A stretch of DNA of 64,000 nt from Enoplolaimus lenunculus. Lineage: Eukaryota > Nematoda > Enoplea > Enoplida > Thoracostomopsidae. Of this stretch, positions 39,536 through 50,539 are shown piece after piece. The DNA is taken from positions 42,297 through 106,296 of the forward strand of contig JASANG010003463.1 in NCBI GenBank assembly GCA_030248215.1. Direction: 5' to 3'. Below the pieces are notes generated by a model. It made no database searches, was not told where the DNA came from, and saw only the letters and a program-made list of their open reading frames with translations. Position 1 is the first letter of the stretch; each line of letters begins with the position of its first letter. A program made the translations under genes and the position numbers.

Positions 39536-40952
39536 GTGATTTCTATACCTTCCCAAACGCAGCTTTAAGTTTGACGGGGTGTGGTTGTTGTTTCGCGTTA
39601 AAATCTGCGACTTCTGATCGTTTTTGTATATCTTGGTGACTTAGGTTCTAAATTCAACGGCACTTTGGTCAAGTTACGGCGGCTCCTCAGAAGCGGACGC
39701 AGGACGTATAGAGTAGTGTCTCCTCTCGCCCAAGCAGTCCTACTGGGCTAAAAAGTATGCTGTATAAATGGTTCCCAAATCAAATTCGAATTTCGGTTGC
39801 ATTTCTGCTACGATATACTTTTTAATCGTAAAGTGATTGGTCAGTTTTTAGTTCAAGGAGTCAGCATCGATTCGTGCTATTTACCGATTGTTTTTGATTA
39901 AAATATAAAAGTGTATATATCTAACCATTCTTCTACCTTTAAGTAAACATAAAGCAAAACAAAGCGTATTTGAGCATCATGAATTAAACTCCATTAGGGC
40001 TCGTATTTTCAAATGTGTGAGGCACCTATCAGTTGGTTTTAGGTTTTGTAACTTTTGAACCAGTAAATGCTGATGCTCGTAATTCAGCACGTTTTTCGCA
40101 CATGATTTGCTTTACTCCTGTATCAACTTTAGTTCAAGAACTGCAATAGTTAGTGAGTTTGAAAACCTATTACAAACTGATTATTGTTGTATACACATTT
40201 AGGAATATAGGTTATTGGTTTTGTTCATTGCCTGGACTTCTTGAAAATTCTAGCACCAGGTAAAACGTTTGATCAGCGAGTGTTGTAACGAATGCTTACA
40301 AAATTTATTTGAACTTTAGGATTCCGCTGGTTGCTACTAAATCCTATGATGACACTTTTTGCATGTTTAGGAATTTTTGGGCATATAATAGCTTGGTCTA
40401 TATTTCCCTTGTATACGTCTCTGTTTACACGAAATTAGCGACATTTTTTACACATATAGTAATATCGAGATTTCGTAAAAATATACGTAAAACCAAAACA
40501 TTTAACACACCTCACAGATAATTGATGAAATTGACTAATTAAACATCATTTTAACTACCTAATTTCGCCTTACCTCCGCATCTTTCACCTTCGGTTGCAC
40601 CCTGGTACCTTCAGTTTGTATTTGGTGAAAAATGAAAAAATAATATTTAGCAATTATTAACATTAAGTTTGGAGTGACCCCAAGCAAGCTGCAACATAGT
40701 TTTATAGGTACCGCATAAGCTGCGGCTTTATAAGTATTGTCAATTATAACTTCCATACGGCACGCAAAACGTAGCCACTTCGATTTTTTTGTTTCAATTC
40801 GCATTTATGTGCACTAAAATTTAAAAAATAAACGAAAAAAGAATCTGATTAACTAGAGATTGTGGTCCTTATTCTCAAATGACTGTTTACAAATTATTAC
40901 TTCAAACGCAGGGTTTGTTGAGATCTGAACTGCTAATCGACATACCGTCGCA

Positions 40953-41034
40953 ATGCGTTATTTAATCTGGTTTATTTGTACTATTGTTATATGCACTGCT
41001 CTCGGTCAGAATTCAACGAATGAATTTGTCATTG
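40953..41034 (+). CDS. Receptor B exon 1: signal peptide
   Basis: Encodes MRYLIWFICTIVICTALGQN and STNEFVI, ending in phase 1 before GTGAGT, exactly as in receptor A (EFVIG). Confidence 0.9.
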
Positions 41035-44000
41035 GTGAGTCTTAAACCGGACCCATAACTCAGCGCTCTTTAAGAACAATTTTGGCATCATTAGAAAAAA
41101 TATAGCCTCGTTGGTAAGCTTATTTCAACCGCATGCGAATCGTAAATTTGTGTTTGCCTCTCCCACACGCATGTTGAGCTGGCTGGTCTGCTCTAGTAAC
41201 CTCGCGGTTCCGTAATTTCAAATTATGATAGCGACCTCTACAGAAATATTATGTTCAAACATAAGTATCAAAACCGTACAGGGCCCGTAGCCCAGAGGGT
41301 CAAGTGGGCTCAACTCTCTCTGAAGTAATTTTGCGAACCGAAAATTTTATCAACCATGCTTGTAAAGTCATTGAAAACCCTTGTATGCATTTGTTGAAAA
41401 ATTTTTAGCCACCAAAGCGAGGTGAGCTGGCTACACAGCAAAAATTGACAGCGATGACAAACAAACATAACTGCAATAAAGGTACAATGAGGGGTCCGGG
41501 TACATAAGCTAAAGTAACTCAAAAGTGAAACTTTTTACCTCATTTGTTGTATACTGACAAATTTGAATATTAAAACACCTCCGAAATGGCGTCCCAGCTA
41601 CGTCCCTGAAAGATACGACAATGGCAATATGTCATATATTTCATTCACTATTTTAGACAGCCAGTTTACTCGTTTTACGAGTTTTGCTCAAAACTAAAAC
41701 GCTTAACGATAATAGTTATTTTTGCGTATTTATAGGTGGAATATTCGCAAAAAGCGAAATTGAACACGAAACATCATTCCAAATAGGAATTACTGCTGTC
41801 AACAAACTATACAACGATACCAAGTTTGTCGGTGAATCAAAAATAATTAACGCAAAGAATACCAACGAAGTGTCGAAAGCAAGTACGTCTGTGGACTACA
41901 ATTAATTTTTTGACTCAAATGCGTTGAGAATTTGTCGGATTTGATACTAATTGGAAGTTAAATAAAATTTGTATTTTCCAGTAAATATTTAATAATTTAT
42001 ATAGGTGGCAAAATTTAGTTTTGGAGATAGCCGCATAAACAATTTTCGATTGGAAATGACCGCACAAGCTGTAGACTTCTGTTGCTTAAACTATAACATC
42101 TATGATGTGTAATTTGAGTATAGTTTTTAACTAATTGTTATTATAGTTTCATTTAGGGAAACAATTATGGCGGCAAACTTGACAGTATTAATACGTTGTT
42201 TAAAGCGGCTTCATTTTTTGTAACCGCTTGGGCATTACTAAATGTAGTTTGTGTGTAAAAGCAATCTAGGCTCAGATACCATATATTTGTATTGTAACCT
42301 AAATATTTGTTAAAGTTGTTGGCAAACCCCATGACCCGCTTGTTCCCTTCATCTGGTTGTTTCCCTTTATAAGTCACGTATATATCTCGCAATTTTTCAT
42401 TACGCAAATATGCTGCAATTGTTCAAAATGAAATATAAATTTCGATAAATATTTGCACGTCTCCATTGTATAGGGAGAAGAATAAAACATCTTTGAAAGT
42501 TTCACACTTCAATATCCGTTTTCGGTTTCCGTTTCCGATTTGTTGTTTCCGCTATTTTACTGTCCGTTTACACCTTGATATATATGCATATATATTATAT
42601 ATATTATATATTATATGTATATATATTTGATTTGGCTTTTGTACGCTTCGCGAACACAGACTTAGGTTTACGCTTAAGCCTAAAACTGAACACTTGCCTA
42701 AGCCTTTATCTAAGCCTTAGTATGAGCTTATATCTTTACCCTTAATGTGTTGGAAAAGTGCATAATAGTTGTTGAATTTGAGATATAACTTTAGCATGTG
42801 AACTTCTGTCGCTCGGAGCGGTTGGAATTATTGGACCGAATACATATCCGGCGCTGGCTCAGGTCAATCAGTTGACATCCAAAAAGCAAGTGCCACATTT
42901 TGTCATTCATTCTCTGGATACAGCCGAGGTTGATTCAGACTCCAATTCTACAACCTTTGTTATGTTTCCACATCGCGAGTCAGTTGGTGACGTTTTGGCG
43001 CATCTGGTCACTCGTCGCTCTTGGCGTTCGTGTGTGTTACTGTACGAAAATGCAGACGGTATGAAATGTGGGTTATTGCACCGTCTTTCGATCGACTTGT
43101 CAACCTGAAATTTGAAGATGTTCGTCGGATAGTGTTTCTCTGCCTAAGTTTTAACTTTTGTCCTTAGTAGGCGTTATCTGGATCGCATGGTGTTGATGGC
43201 AGACATATCAGTACTTATGTATCGCCAAACGCAGCAAACGGTAGGGTAGTTAACGTAACGCTAAGGGTGGCGCAATATTCGACGTGCGACACCATCTGGC
43301 GCCGTTCGTTACCGACCGTTGGAGCGCAGTATGGTACGGTGAATAATTCATGTACAATACCGCACGGTATCAGACAGGGACGGGCAGTGCCACAGTATAG
43401 CAGACAACGCCGGCCGTCATCAAAATTACAGCGCCACACTTTTACGCCAAGTGCGTGAAACAAAACGTTTAACTGCTTGTAGACGTTTTAGGTACCCGCT
43501 GCCTAGTAATTTCTATTTTTTAAAAACTTGCTCCGTGGCATTTTTACGGCCTGAAATATGACATTAATTTGTTCAGCTTCAGATACGTTTTTATAGGTTT
43601 GATTCGTCTACAAAAGTTTCTCGATTTGTCTGGTAGAGGTACTAAAATAGCCATTCGAAAGATTCCAAGCGACGCTGATATTGCACCACTGCTAACAGAG
43701 GTTAGCGTTTGCTGATAATTTCAGAACAGTTTACAGGGACCATTTTAAGGTTACGGCTTGTTTTCAATTGGCAGAATTAAATGACTAACGCAACGCAATT
43801 GTTGTATTGTTTGTTGTCTGGTTACGGATAAACCTAATATCCATTAGTATCCAGTAAATTAACCGCTGAAAGTTCAAAGTTTGAACACATTTGGTTGTTA
43901 AACCTTCAGTATTTTAAACTTCGGATTGTTCCCATACCTGGAACCGGAAAGGAAAACACAATTTTTTTACCGGAACCGAAACTGGATATTGCAAAGTTAA

Positions 44001-47000
44001 ATTGTTGCCAAAACATTAAGTTCTACCATAATTCCAATGCGCATATTACCGACCAAATGAAGTTTTTCAAAATTTGTTACCAAACATGTTATCGTGCAAC
44101 TTTTTACTGCTTCGATTGCAGCATTAAACTGCAATTTGGCGAAATCTTTTTAATTCTTAGATTTCACCTACGTCATGCTCCTTTATTGAACAGTTCTGCA
44201 AAAGATTGCAAAAATAGTTCAACTTCAACTTCTAAACTCAAAATTGTCAACACCGAGGATACCTGAAAATTACGGTAGATAATACCGGATATATAGTACA
44301 CTGTAAATTCCAGTGAGTTAGTTAATCAACTCAGACGGAAAGTTAGTTATTTCTGAGTTAATAACAGTAAACTTAAATTCATTCTGAGTTAACTTGATTC
44401 TCACTGTGAGTTGAGTTGACTCCGTGTGAATTGCTAAACTAAATCATAATGAGTTGAATCAACTCAGAATTGTGAGTTCTGATAGTCCTAACTCAGACTG
44501 AGTGATTTAACTCATTTTGAGTTAAAATCAACTCACTGGAATTTACAGTGTACCAGAACCGGATAGTAAAAAACATGATTTTGCATTTATCAAGGTACTA
44601 CCGAATGTTTGACTCCAACTCGATTAAAATATTGACGTCCGGCTCCGGAAGCAATTTTGCCGGAGATTTCGGTAATTTCGGTAATGAAATGTTCCTTTTT
44701 ACAATAACTCTAGTTTCAGCGAGCTGACTTCCACTTTGGGGCATATTGAATGTTTAAATTGCACAAATTTTTAAATTTATGATGGAAGCCTATGAAAGAT
44801 TAACGAAAATACTTCACAAATTATTGTTGATTTGCTAATTCAACATTTTTTGCGATCGAAAATTGCTTTCTCTCTGGATACGGTTCCGTCAAAGGTGTTC
44901 ACCTCCGACTCTGTTGTTTTCTACCTCCGGTTCCTCTCTAATAGGTTATAAACTTGTCAAATTATAATCTATATATACTGCCAAAAATCATCTAAACTAT
45001 TCGCTAAGAATTATATAACAACAGGTTTCGAAGCAAAAGTTCATGATTTACGAGCTTGTTTGACTTTGTTAGTCTTCGCGCTCTGTTTCTTACTTCCTTT
45101 CAGCAAATTTCGCCAACTGCACCTTCCGATTAATTTTAATTTTCACTATTATATACAATTATTTGGTTCGCTGTTTGAATAATATTTTCAATTTTTGAAA
45201 ACGCGAAATAAATAATGCAGAAATTCTATACAGAAACATTAACTTTTTTGATTTCAGGTGGTTACGCTCGTCGGTGAGAACAAAATAGTTGTAGATGCCT
45301 CGTTAAGAACAAGCTTAAAAGTGCTAAAACAGGTATTGTTCATTAATTTAACAATTAATGTGTTACCGATGGTTCTTTACAATCAGTTTGCATATGTTCG
45401 CAATTTTAATACTTTAAAACGCCGTGTTCAAATTGACATATAAGTAAAACAGAAGAGCTATTGTTTTTAATATTTTTCTAGAGGCAACCGCATTCTTAAC
45501 ACAAGGTAAATTTGCAGTTTTTTAACTTAAGCCCGGTTGCGTTAAGAATGAAAAGCACTGCTACGCTGCCTGAAAATATCTTTTTTCGTGTCATGCTGAC
45601 CAAAGCGAGAATGTAGTTTTCCCAAATATTTAACGTTTTTAGGATGTGTTTGCTATCGTGAGCGGAATTAATTTTACAATAAATATTTTTGAAATTTACT
45701 CCGTTTACGAATGTTTAAAATTTAACATAATATTTCAGGCGATTGGAAAACAATTGATGTACGAGTATCATGACTTTATTTTCACTAACTTGGTAAGACA
45801 AGTTTTTGGTCTAGAAATACGTGTAAAATTTGATACAACATGTTTCAAACAAATAATATATGAATAACTGAATGTGAGATGCCAGAAAGTCTCGAGAGAT
45901 TAGGCGCCATTTGATAAGGTCTGCACAGGTGTGTGGACCATTGGTTCATCACAGTACGTATAAAAATAGTGGTTTTGGATTTTCAAAAAGGGATGACAAA
46001 ATTAAAAATGTTAAATTTAAACTTTATCAGTCAACCATGTATGTCTTTGTAGATGTAAATAATCGTTTATTCTCAATTCGACGGAAGTACAAAACAGCAT
46101 TGTAATGCAAAATTAAATAGTGTGTGCAGAGAGTGTGATTTATTAGCATACTTTGCCTGACGTCTGTAGAATGATGTCGGGACAGTACTAACGCTCTTCT
46201 TATACATAGTGGAGGATTCCAAACAAATTAAAACAATATACATATCTACAACACACACAAAAATATATAACTCTTTTTCCCTTCCGAGGGACTACGTGGA
46301 GAAAAACTAGCAGTGTACAACGAGCGTTGTGAAAAGCAAAATTCGCACTTTTGTCTTTGTGGTTCTTCAATGATAACAGGACAGACCTAATAAATTTGCA
46401 CAAAAAAGTGGGTATCAACAAAGATAATGCAATTTTAGAACTCAGATTTTTACAGCAAAACAAGCTCTCTTCTGAAACGGTTACACTTTGCAATTGCAGA
46501 ACGAAATCACCTTTTCCTAAAAATTGTAAAATCAATAATTTCACTTCTTAACCGAAATTTTAATTGGCCAACCAGAAATTAAACTAAAAGTTTTAGGTTA
46601 TATTTAAACGTGTCTATAAACTCTAAACTTCTGAAACCGATTACAGTCGTTGTTTCCATGATGTTGAAATTTCCTTTTTACACCCTGTACGTGCCTTATT
46701 ATAGATGATACATTAGTTATATTATGAATCAATCGCGCACTTTTAATTGCCCACGACTTGTTGAGTAGAATAGGCCACGTAACATTTCGCACGTCATTTA
46801 AGCGATAACATGGGCTTAGTATTAAGGTTAGGCGCAAGCTTGCATTAACGTTTTTGCTTATTAAACACTGGAAATATTTTGCATTATTTCATCGTCCTGG
46901 TAGCACAGTTCCTATTGTGTATAGCCGCCTATGGTGGAAAGGTTTAAATGTTCAAAAATAAAGTAATTTTCTATTAATATCTTCTGTCGCCCTTTACATA

Positions 47001-48933
47001 TCTTATTATAGGATGTCAAAACAGTTGACTTAGAGCCGTATAAAGTGATCTGTGCTAAAAAGTGTAACATAACGCTCTTACAGTTGTCTCAAGACGACAA
47101 AAACGTTGAATATTTGCGTGCGGAATTCGCAAAAGTTGCTCCATTCACTGCGCCTGACACTGGAGTGCAAGTATATTATATAAGACATCAACCAAATTTG
47201 CAAAAAGCTGGTTGTCGACTTGTATTGTCTTCTATTTGTTGATCTTACAATAGCCTATTAAAAATTAAACCGTTGGCAGCTCGGCGTATTCATTTCTCGC
47301 TTAAAGAACAAAAAATTAAGCGGTACATAATTCATACTTTTCGACTCAAAAAGATAGCAAAGGCGTTTGTATCTCGACGCTGCTCTGCCAAGCTCTGAAT
47401 CTATTGCTGGTTTGTATGTGCAAATTGTTGCAAAATCTATAACAACAGCTCATCAATAAAAGGTCACAATTAAATATAGAGCACCTGTTAGATATTTCAC
47501 TTGTACGCCCTACGGTGCAAAATGGTGCGTTAGTTTCGTGTCGAATCGATGATTTGCTGTTGTACGTAATTCATGTTAGCAGGCGTATTTTCAGCTGTGT
47601 AGCACGTATTACTGGTTGGATATAACTTGCGCGACTTTAATAAATGACAATTTTAAGAATTTGGCACATTTATTGAATTCAACTTGCTCTGCAATATAGA
47701 ATTTCAGATACGCCGGTCTTGTAGTTCAGTTGTTCTAGAAGTTATTATCGTTAGTCAATAAGTGCTACAGATTTAAGAATATGCTACTAATCCTTGCTGT
47801 TACAGGAGTCCACTATAGCGATTTACGATTCAGTCCTAGTTCTTGCAAGTGCAGCTCGTTTTCGTCTAAATGCAACGGATATCGTGCCATTAGATTGCAG
47901 CAAACAGGACACTCTTATCGGTGGCGACTTACTAGTAGAAGACATGAAATCCGTAACTTAAATGTTACCGCTGTTTCGTGTTGTAAAATTATGTCTTTTA
48001 GACTCATTAGCGTTTCAAAAGTGCAAACTTTTTGGTCGACGCGCTTGGAAACTACCCTTGAAATTTGGACACTGGATTCAGTAGCTTTTGTAATAATCTC
48101 GGCCAAACTTTCAGTTTTAACGTTAAAACATTTCAAGGTTTCGCTCCTTCAATGTCCAGTGATAATAGTCAATTATGTGATTTATCGCTCGAAACTACTG
48201 TAAAATAATGAATATTTTTGTATTGATGTATGCGAAATATATTTCTTATTCGACATATAGCTTTTCGCCAAAAATGCAAAAAGATTTCGTACCATAACTT
48301 TTGTATTATTTTAGAAACAGCGTAAGACATCTTTTGTGCTTTTTAGTTATTTGTTTTGGATTTCAGAATCTATACTCAGGTGCCACGGGCAAGATTACTT
48401 TTGACAGGTTTGGCCAACGGAATTTGTATCACTACAAAATATCAGATGCCGCCGTAAAAGGATTCGCAGAAGTACCCAGTATTGTGTTTTTATACACTAA
48501 ATATAGTAGTATCGGTTTTCTGTCTGAAACCTACATGACATTCAGCTTTAGTTGTTTTCCAATGTTTTACCAAGTTTTGCTGTTTAATAGTGCGCAGATG
48601 CGTTATTCAATCAATATAAAAGCGATTCGATAATTGTGATATTTTGAAATATATCATTCATGTAAATGTTTCCCAGTACCATAAACACATACATATTACA
48701 GCATTTTAAAAACAATGACTTGTATCGCAGTGTTATATGTGACATTAGTTTTGTTTGACAAAATGTGTAGGATTTAAAAAACCTAAGTGTTGCTAAAGTA
48801 TTGTAAAATACATTTTTAGTACGGAGAGTTTTCCCCTGAGTCTGGATTGATATTATACGATGCGCAAAAAGAGACACATGACCACAAAGTTCCTAATTTA
48901 AATGGCAAATGGCTGAAAGCAACGATGATAATT
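40953..48933 (+). CDS. Kainate-type ionotropic glutamate receptor paralogue (receptor B), 5' ten exons
   Basis: Exons are 40953-41034, 41736-41882, 42795-43058, 43597-43700, 45258-45332, 45739-45792, 47012-47170, 47806-47952, 48367-48471 and 48820-48933. They join in phase to 417 codons: a signal peptide (MRYLIWFICTIVICTALG) and a whole amino-terminal domain. Exons 2, 4, 5, 6, 7, 8 and 9 have exactly the lengths of their receptor A counterparts, with identical phases throughout. Protein identity is modest, so the duplication is not recent. The last exon ends in phase 0 before GTGAGT, at the position where receptor A enters S1. No S1, channel or S2 exon follows in the remaining 15 kb, which is filled by a retroelement fossil and a tandem array. 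Either the rest lies past the window or the gene has lost it. Confidence 0.9.
41279..41434. mobile_element. CCGTAGCC-type element, receptor B intron 1
   Basis: CAGGGCCCGTAGCCC on the left and GAGCTGGCTAC on the right, with an interior like that of 29190-29346 (AAAATTTTTAGCC, GCTTGTAAAGTCATTGAAAA). The outer right end is worn away. Confidence 0.45.
41736..41882 (+). CDS. Receptor B exon 2: amino-terminal domain
   Basis: A 147-base exon between TTATAG and GTACGT. It encodes GIFAKSEIEHETSFQIGITA through NTNEVSKA. The donor was placed so that phase 1 and the 147-base length agree with receptor A. Confidence 0.9.
42580..42627. repeat. TA-rich microsatellite
   Basis: Runs of TATATA with interspersed TATTATATA, in receptor B intron 2. 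Confidence 0.85.
42658..42735. repeat. TTAGGC/GCCTAA hexamer cluster, receptor B intron 2
   Basis: CTTAGGTTTACGCTTAAGCC followed by TGCCTAAGCCTTTATCTAAG, about 60 bases before exon 3. Confidence 0.55.
42795..43058 (+). CDS. Receptor B exon 3: amino-terminal domain
   Basis: A 264-base exon between CTTTAG and GTATGA. It encodes CELLSLGAVGIIGPNTYPAL, then KKQVPHFVIHSLDT and WRSCVLLYENADG. It is two codons longer than in receptor A. Confidence 0.95.
43597..43700 (+). CDS. Receptor B exon 4: amino-terminal domain
   Basis: A 104-base exon between TTATAG and GTTAGC. It encodes GLIRLQKFLDLSGRGTKIAI and RKIPSDADIAPLLTE. Confidence 0.94.
43701..45257. other. Receptor B intron 4
   Basis: It holds a mariner-like palindromic element (44299-44550) and CCGGAACCGG-type motifs near 43940-43985 and 44640-44690. 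A 123-codon open frame at 43895-44266 is not recognised. Confidence 0.45.
44299..44550. mobile_element. Mariner-like palindromic MITE, receptor B intron 4
   Basis: CACTGTAAATTCCAGTGAGT at the left is matched by the exact inverse at the right, with TA on both sides. The 252-bp interior is made of repeated AACTCAGA and TGAGTTAA words in both orientations, so the whole element can fold on itself. No coding capacity. Confidence 0.88.
45258..45332 (+). CDS. Receptor B exon 5: amino-terminal domain
   Basis: A 75-base exon between TTTCAG and GTATTG. It encodes VVTLVGENKIVVDASLRTS and LKVLKQ. Confidence 0.92.
45739..45792 (+). CDS. Receptor B exon 6: amino-terminal domain micro-exon
   Basis: A 54-base exon between TTTCAG and GTAAGA. 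It encodes AIGKQLMYEYHDFIFTNL. Confidence 0.93.
45793..47011. other. Receptor B intron 6
   Basis: Nothing recognised: two opposed open frames near 46200-46550 have no known match. The sequence is AT-rich. Confidence 0.4.
47012..47170 (+). CDS. Receptor B exon 7: amino-terminal domain
   Basis: A 159-base exon between TTATAG and GTATAT. It encodes DVKTVDLEPYKVICAKKCNI through PDTGVQ. Confidence 0.95.
47806..47952 (+). CDS. Receptor B exon 8: amino-terminal domain
   Basis: A 147-base exon between TTACAG and GTAACT. It encodes ESTIAIYDSVLVLASAARFR, then CSKQDTLIGGDLLVEDMKS. A longer open frame over the same bases is out of phase and spurious. Confidence 0.92.
48367..48471 (+). CDS. Receptor B exon 9: end of amino-terminal domain
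   Basis: A 105-base exon between TTTCAG and GTACCC. It encodes NLYSGATGKITFDRFGQRNL and YHYKISDAAVKGFAE, with the family G-x-T/A-G-x-I-x-F-D motif. Confidence 0.95.
48820..48933 (+). CDS. Receptor B exon 10: linker to ligand-binding domain
   Basis: A 114-base exon between TTTTTAG and GTGAGT. It encodes YGEFSPESGLILYDAQKETH, then NGKWLKATMII. It is the last receptor exon seen in the window. Confidence 0.88.
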
Positions 48934-49848
48934 GTGAGTATTTTCCTATTATTACGATGATCGGGTTTTGTGGCAAATTATGCGCCGTTCACAATAATTT
49001 TGTCAACAGTGCCAAAAAATGTCTCATAGCCCAGGGCTATTTTATGAGGTCGTTTTCAAAGCGAGCTCGTGAAAGACCTGAGGTATAAGAGATTTCTTTT
49101 ATAGCCCAGGGCTGTCAGGTGTAAGCGCCTTGCTCGAAATTATGTTATAGTCCTGGACTATCACAAAATTTTACCTCATATATATTTATATTCATAACAC
49201 ATATGTATTTGTGTGTTATGTAACTTGATACCTTTGGTTAAAGTTTTACAATTTTAAGCCTTTAACCAAACAATTTTAGAATTTTAATCCTCTGCCCTTT
49301 AATATATTCGCCAAAACGGAATACGTTTGCTGAACAATCCGCCGGCGCGCTAAAACCCGGCCCTCAAGCTCCTGGGAGCCCTCGGGCCTCCCTAAACCCC
49401 CTAACAACAACAACAACGCAGCTAAAACCCCTTTCCAACAATTGCGGCTACTGTAGCGCTTGTATGGACTTCGTACTTACCAACCGTTGAGCCTTTACTC
49501 ACAGGTGTTGCAGCTATCACAGTTCAAAATCACAGTTTAATCATATGAACACGATAGTGTTCATATATATGGTTCGCGCTTCTCTAGGGCGTATTTTCAG
49601 TTTCGTTTGCATGTTGGCACTCAAGTAATAGCAGACCTATTTCGTTTAAATTTTGTACACTGGTATAGTGGTCCGTCGGGAATATCTGTGTCAAAGGATT
49701 TGCCAAAAGAGCGTGGCCTTCAGTAGTTACGGTCAAAAAACTCGTTACAGAAAGTGCACGAAATTTTCCATTTTGGTTCAGCACTTTTTTCTCATTAGCT
49801 ATGTAATTTTACGGTTATAACTTTCACCACTTTATAGAGCTTGCGGTT
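48934..49848. other. Downstream of receptor B exon 10
   Basis: No S1 exon is visible. Three near-palindromes ATAGCCCAGGGCTAT/ATAGTCCTGGACTAT lie at 49026, 49101 and 49147. A fragment of the tandem unit lies at 49337-49546. The rest is unremarkable. Confidence 0.5.
49337..49546 (+). repeat. Isolated 210-bp fragment of the 1.26-kb tandem unit
   Basis: Matches 54658-54866 almost base for base, from ATCCGCCGGCGCGCTAAAAC to CAAATCACAGTTTAA-like sequence, in the same orientation. It lies 4.6 kb upstream of the array, on the other side of the retroelement fossil. Confidence 0.9.
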
Positions 49849-49998
49849 GGTTTAATCCCAACGGTTCGGTTTCACCCCGACGGCTGGTTTCACCCCAACG
49901 GCTGGTTTCACCCCAACAGTCGGTTTCACCGCAACGGTTTGTTTCACCCCAACGATTGGTTTTACCCCAACGGTTCGTTTCACCCCAACAGTCGGTTT
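49849..49998 (+). repeat. 18-bp minisatellite
   Basis: About eight units of GGTTTCACCCCAACGGCT with small changes. Because 18 is a multiple of three, an open frame runs through it. It abuts the recognisable start of the retroelement. Confidence 0.92.
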
Positions 49999-50539
49999 GT
50001 CAGTTCGACGTGCCAATCGTCAACCTGGGCGACACAGCAGTCAAAATTTCGGCCAACACCGAGCTAATGGTCGCCGAGGCAATCGAGTCGACAACCACAT
50101 TGGTCACCGCCGACGAAGCAACGGCCAATGCCTACAACGTTGACGCGTACCACGTGACCCGGCCTGGTCGCGCCAACAAACACCAACCAACAGCGCGTGT
50201 CATGGCAACAACTACACGTCCTGACGGCAAGCTACAAGCCGAGCAACTCGTCAACGACCTGCGCAACAAATGCAAATCGGCTCAAAACATCATTCTACCT
50301 GAAGGTGTCAGCCTGCGCGATTGCCGCATTACAGAAGACGAGAAAGAACTGCTCGCAGCACTGTTGGAAGACAACATTGACGTTTTTGGACAAGAAGATG
50401 GCCCTCTTAAGCCGACCGACGTCGTTCAACATCGCGTCGAAGTGTCAACAGATCGACCGATTCAACAGCGAATGCGACGCTAGGCTTTCGCTTACAAAGA
50501 AGAGATCACCAAAAACGTTAAAAAATGTTGCACGACGGC

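Larger units (their letters stand above)
37377..40952. other. Intergenic region between receptors A and B
   Basis: It holds a TTAGGC hexamer cluster (37411-37560), the second arm of the ~0.8-kb inverted repeat (37970-38800) and TTAGGC MITE family 1 copy 2 (39331-39535). The remainder is AT-rich with nothing recognised. It must include the 3' end of A and the promoter of B, neither of which I can place. Confidence 0.5.

Noticed and set aside
47781-48203. 140-codon frame over receptor B exon 8
   Set aside because: The frame is shifted relative to the spliced receptor; the true exon reads ESTIAIYDSV in another frame.
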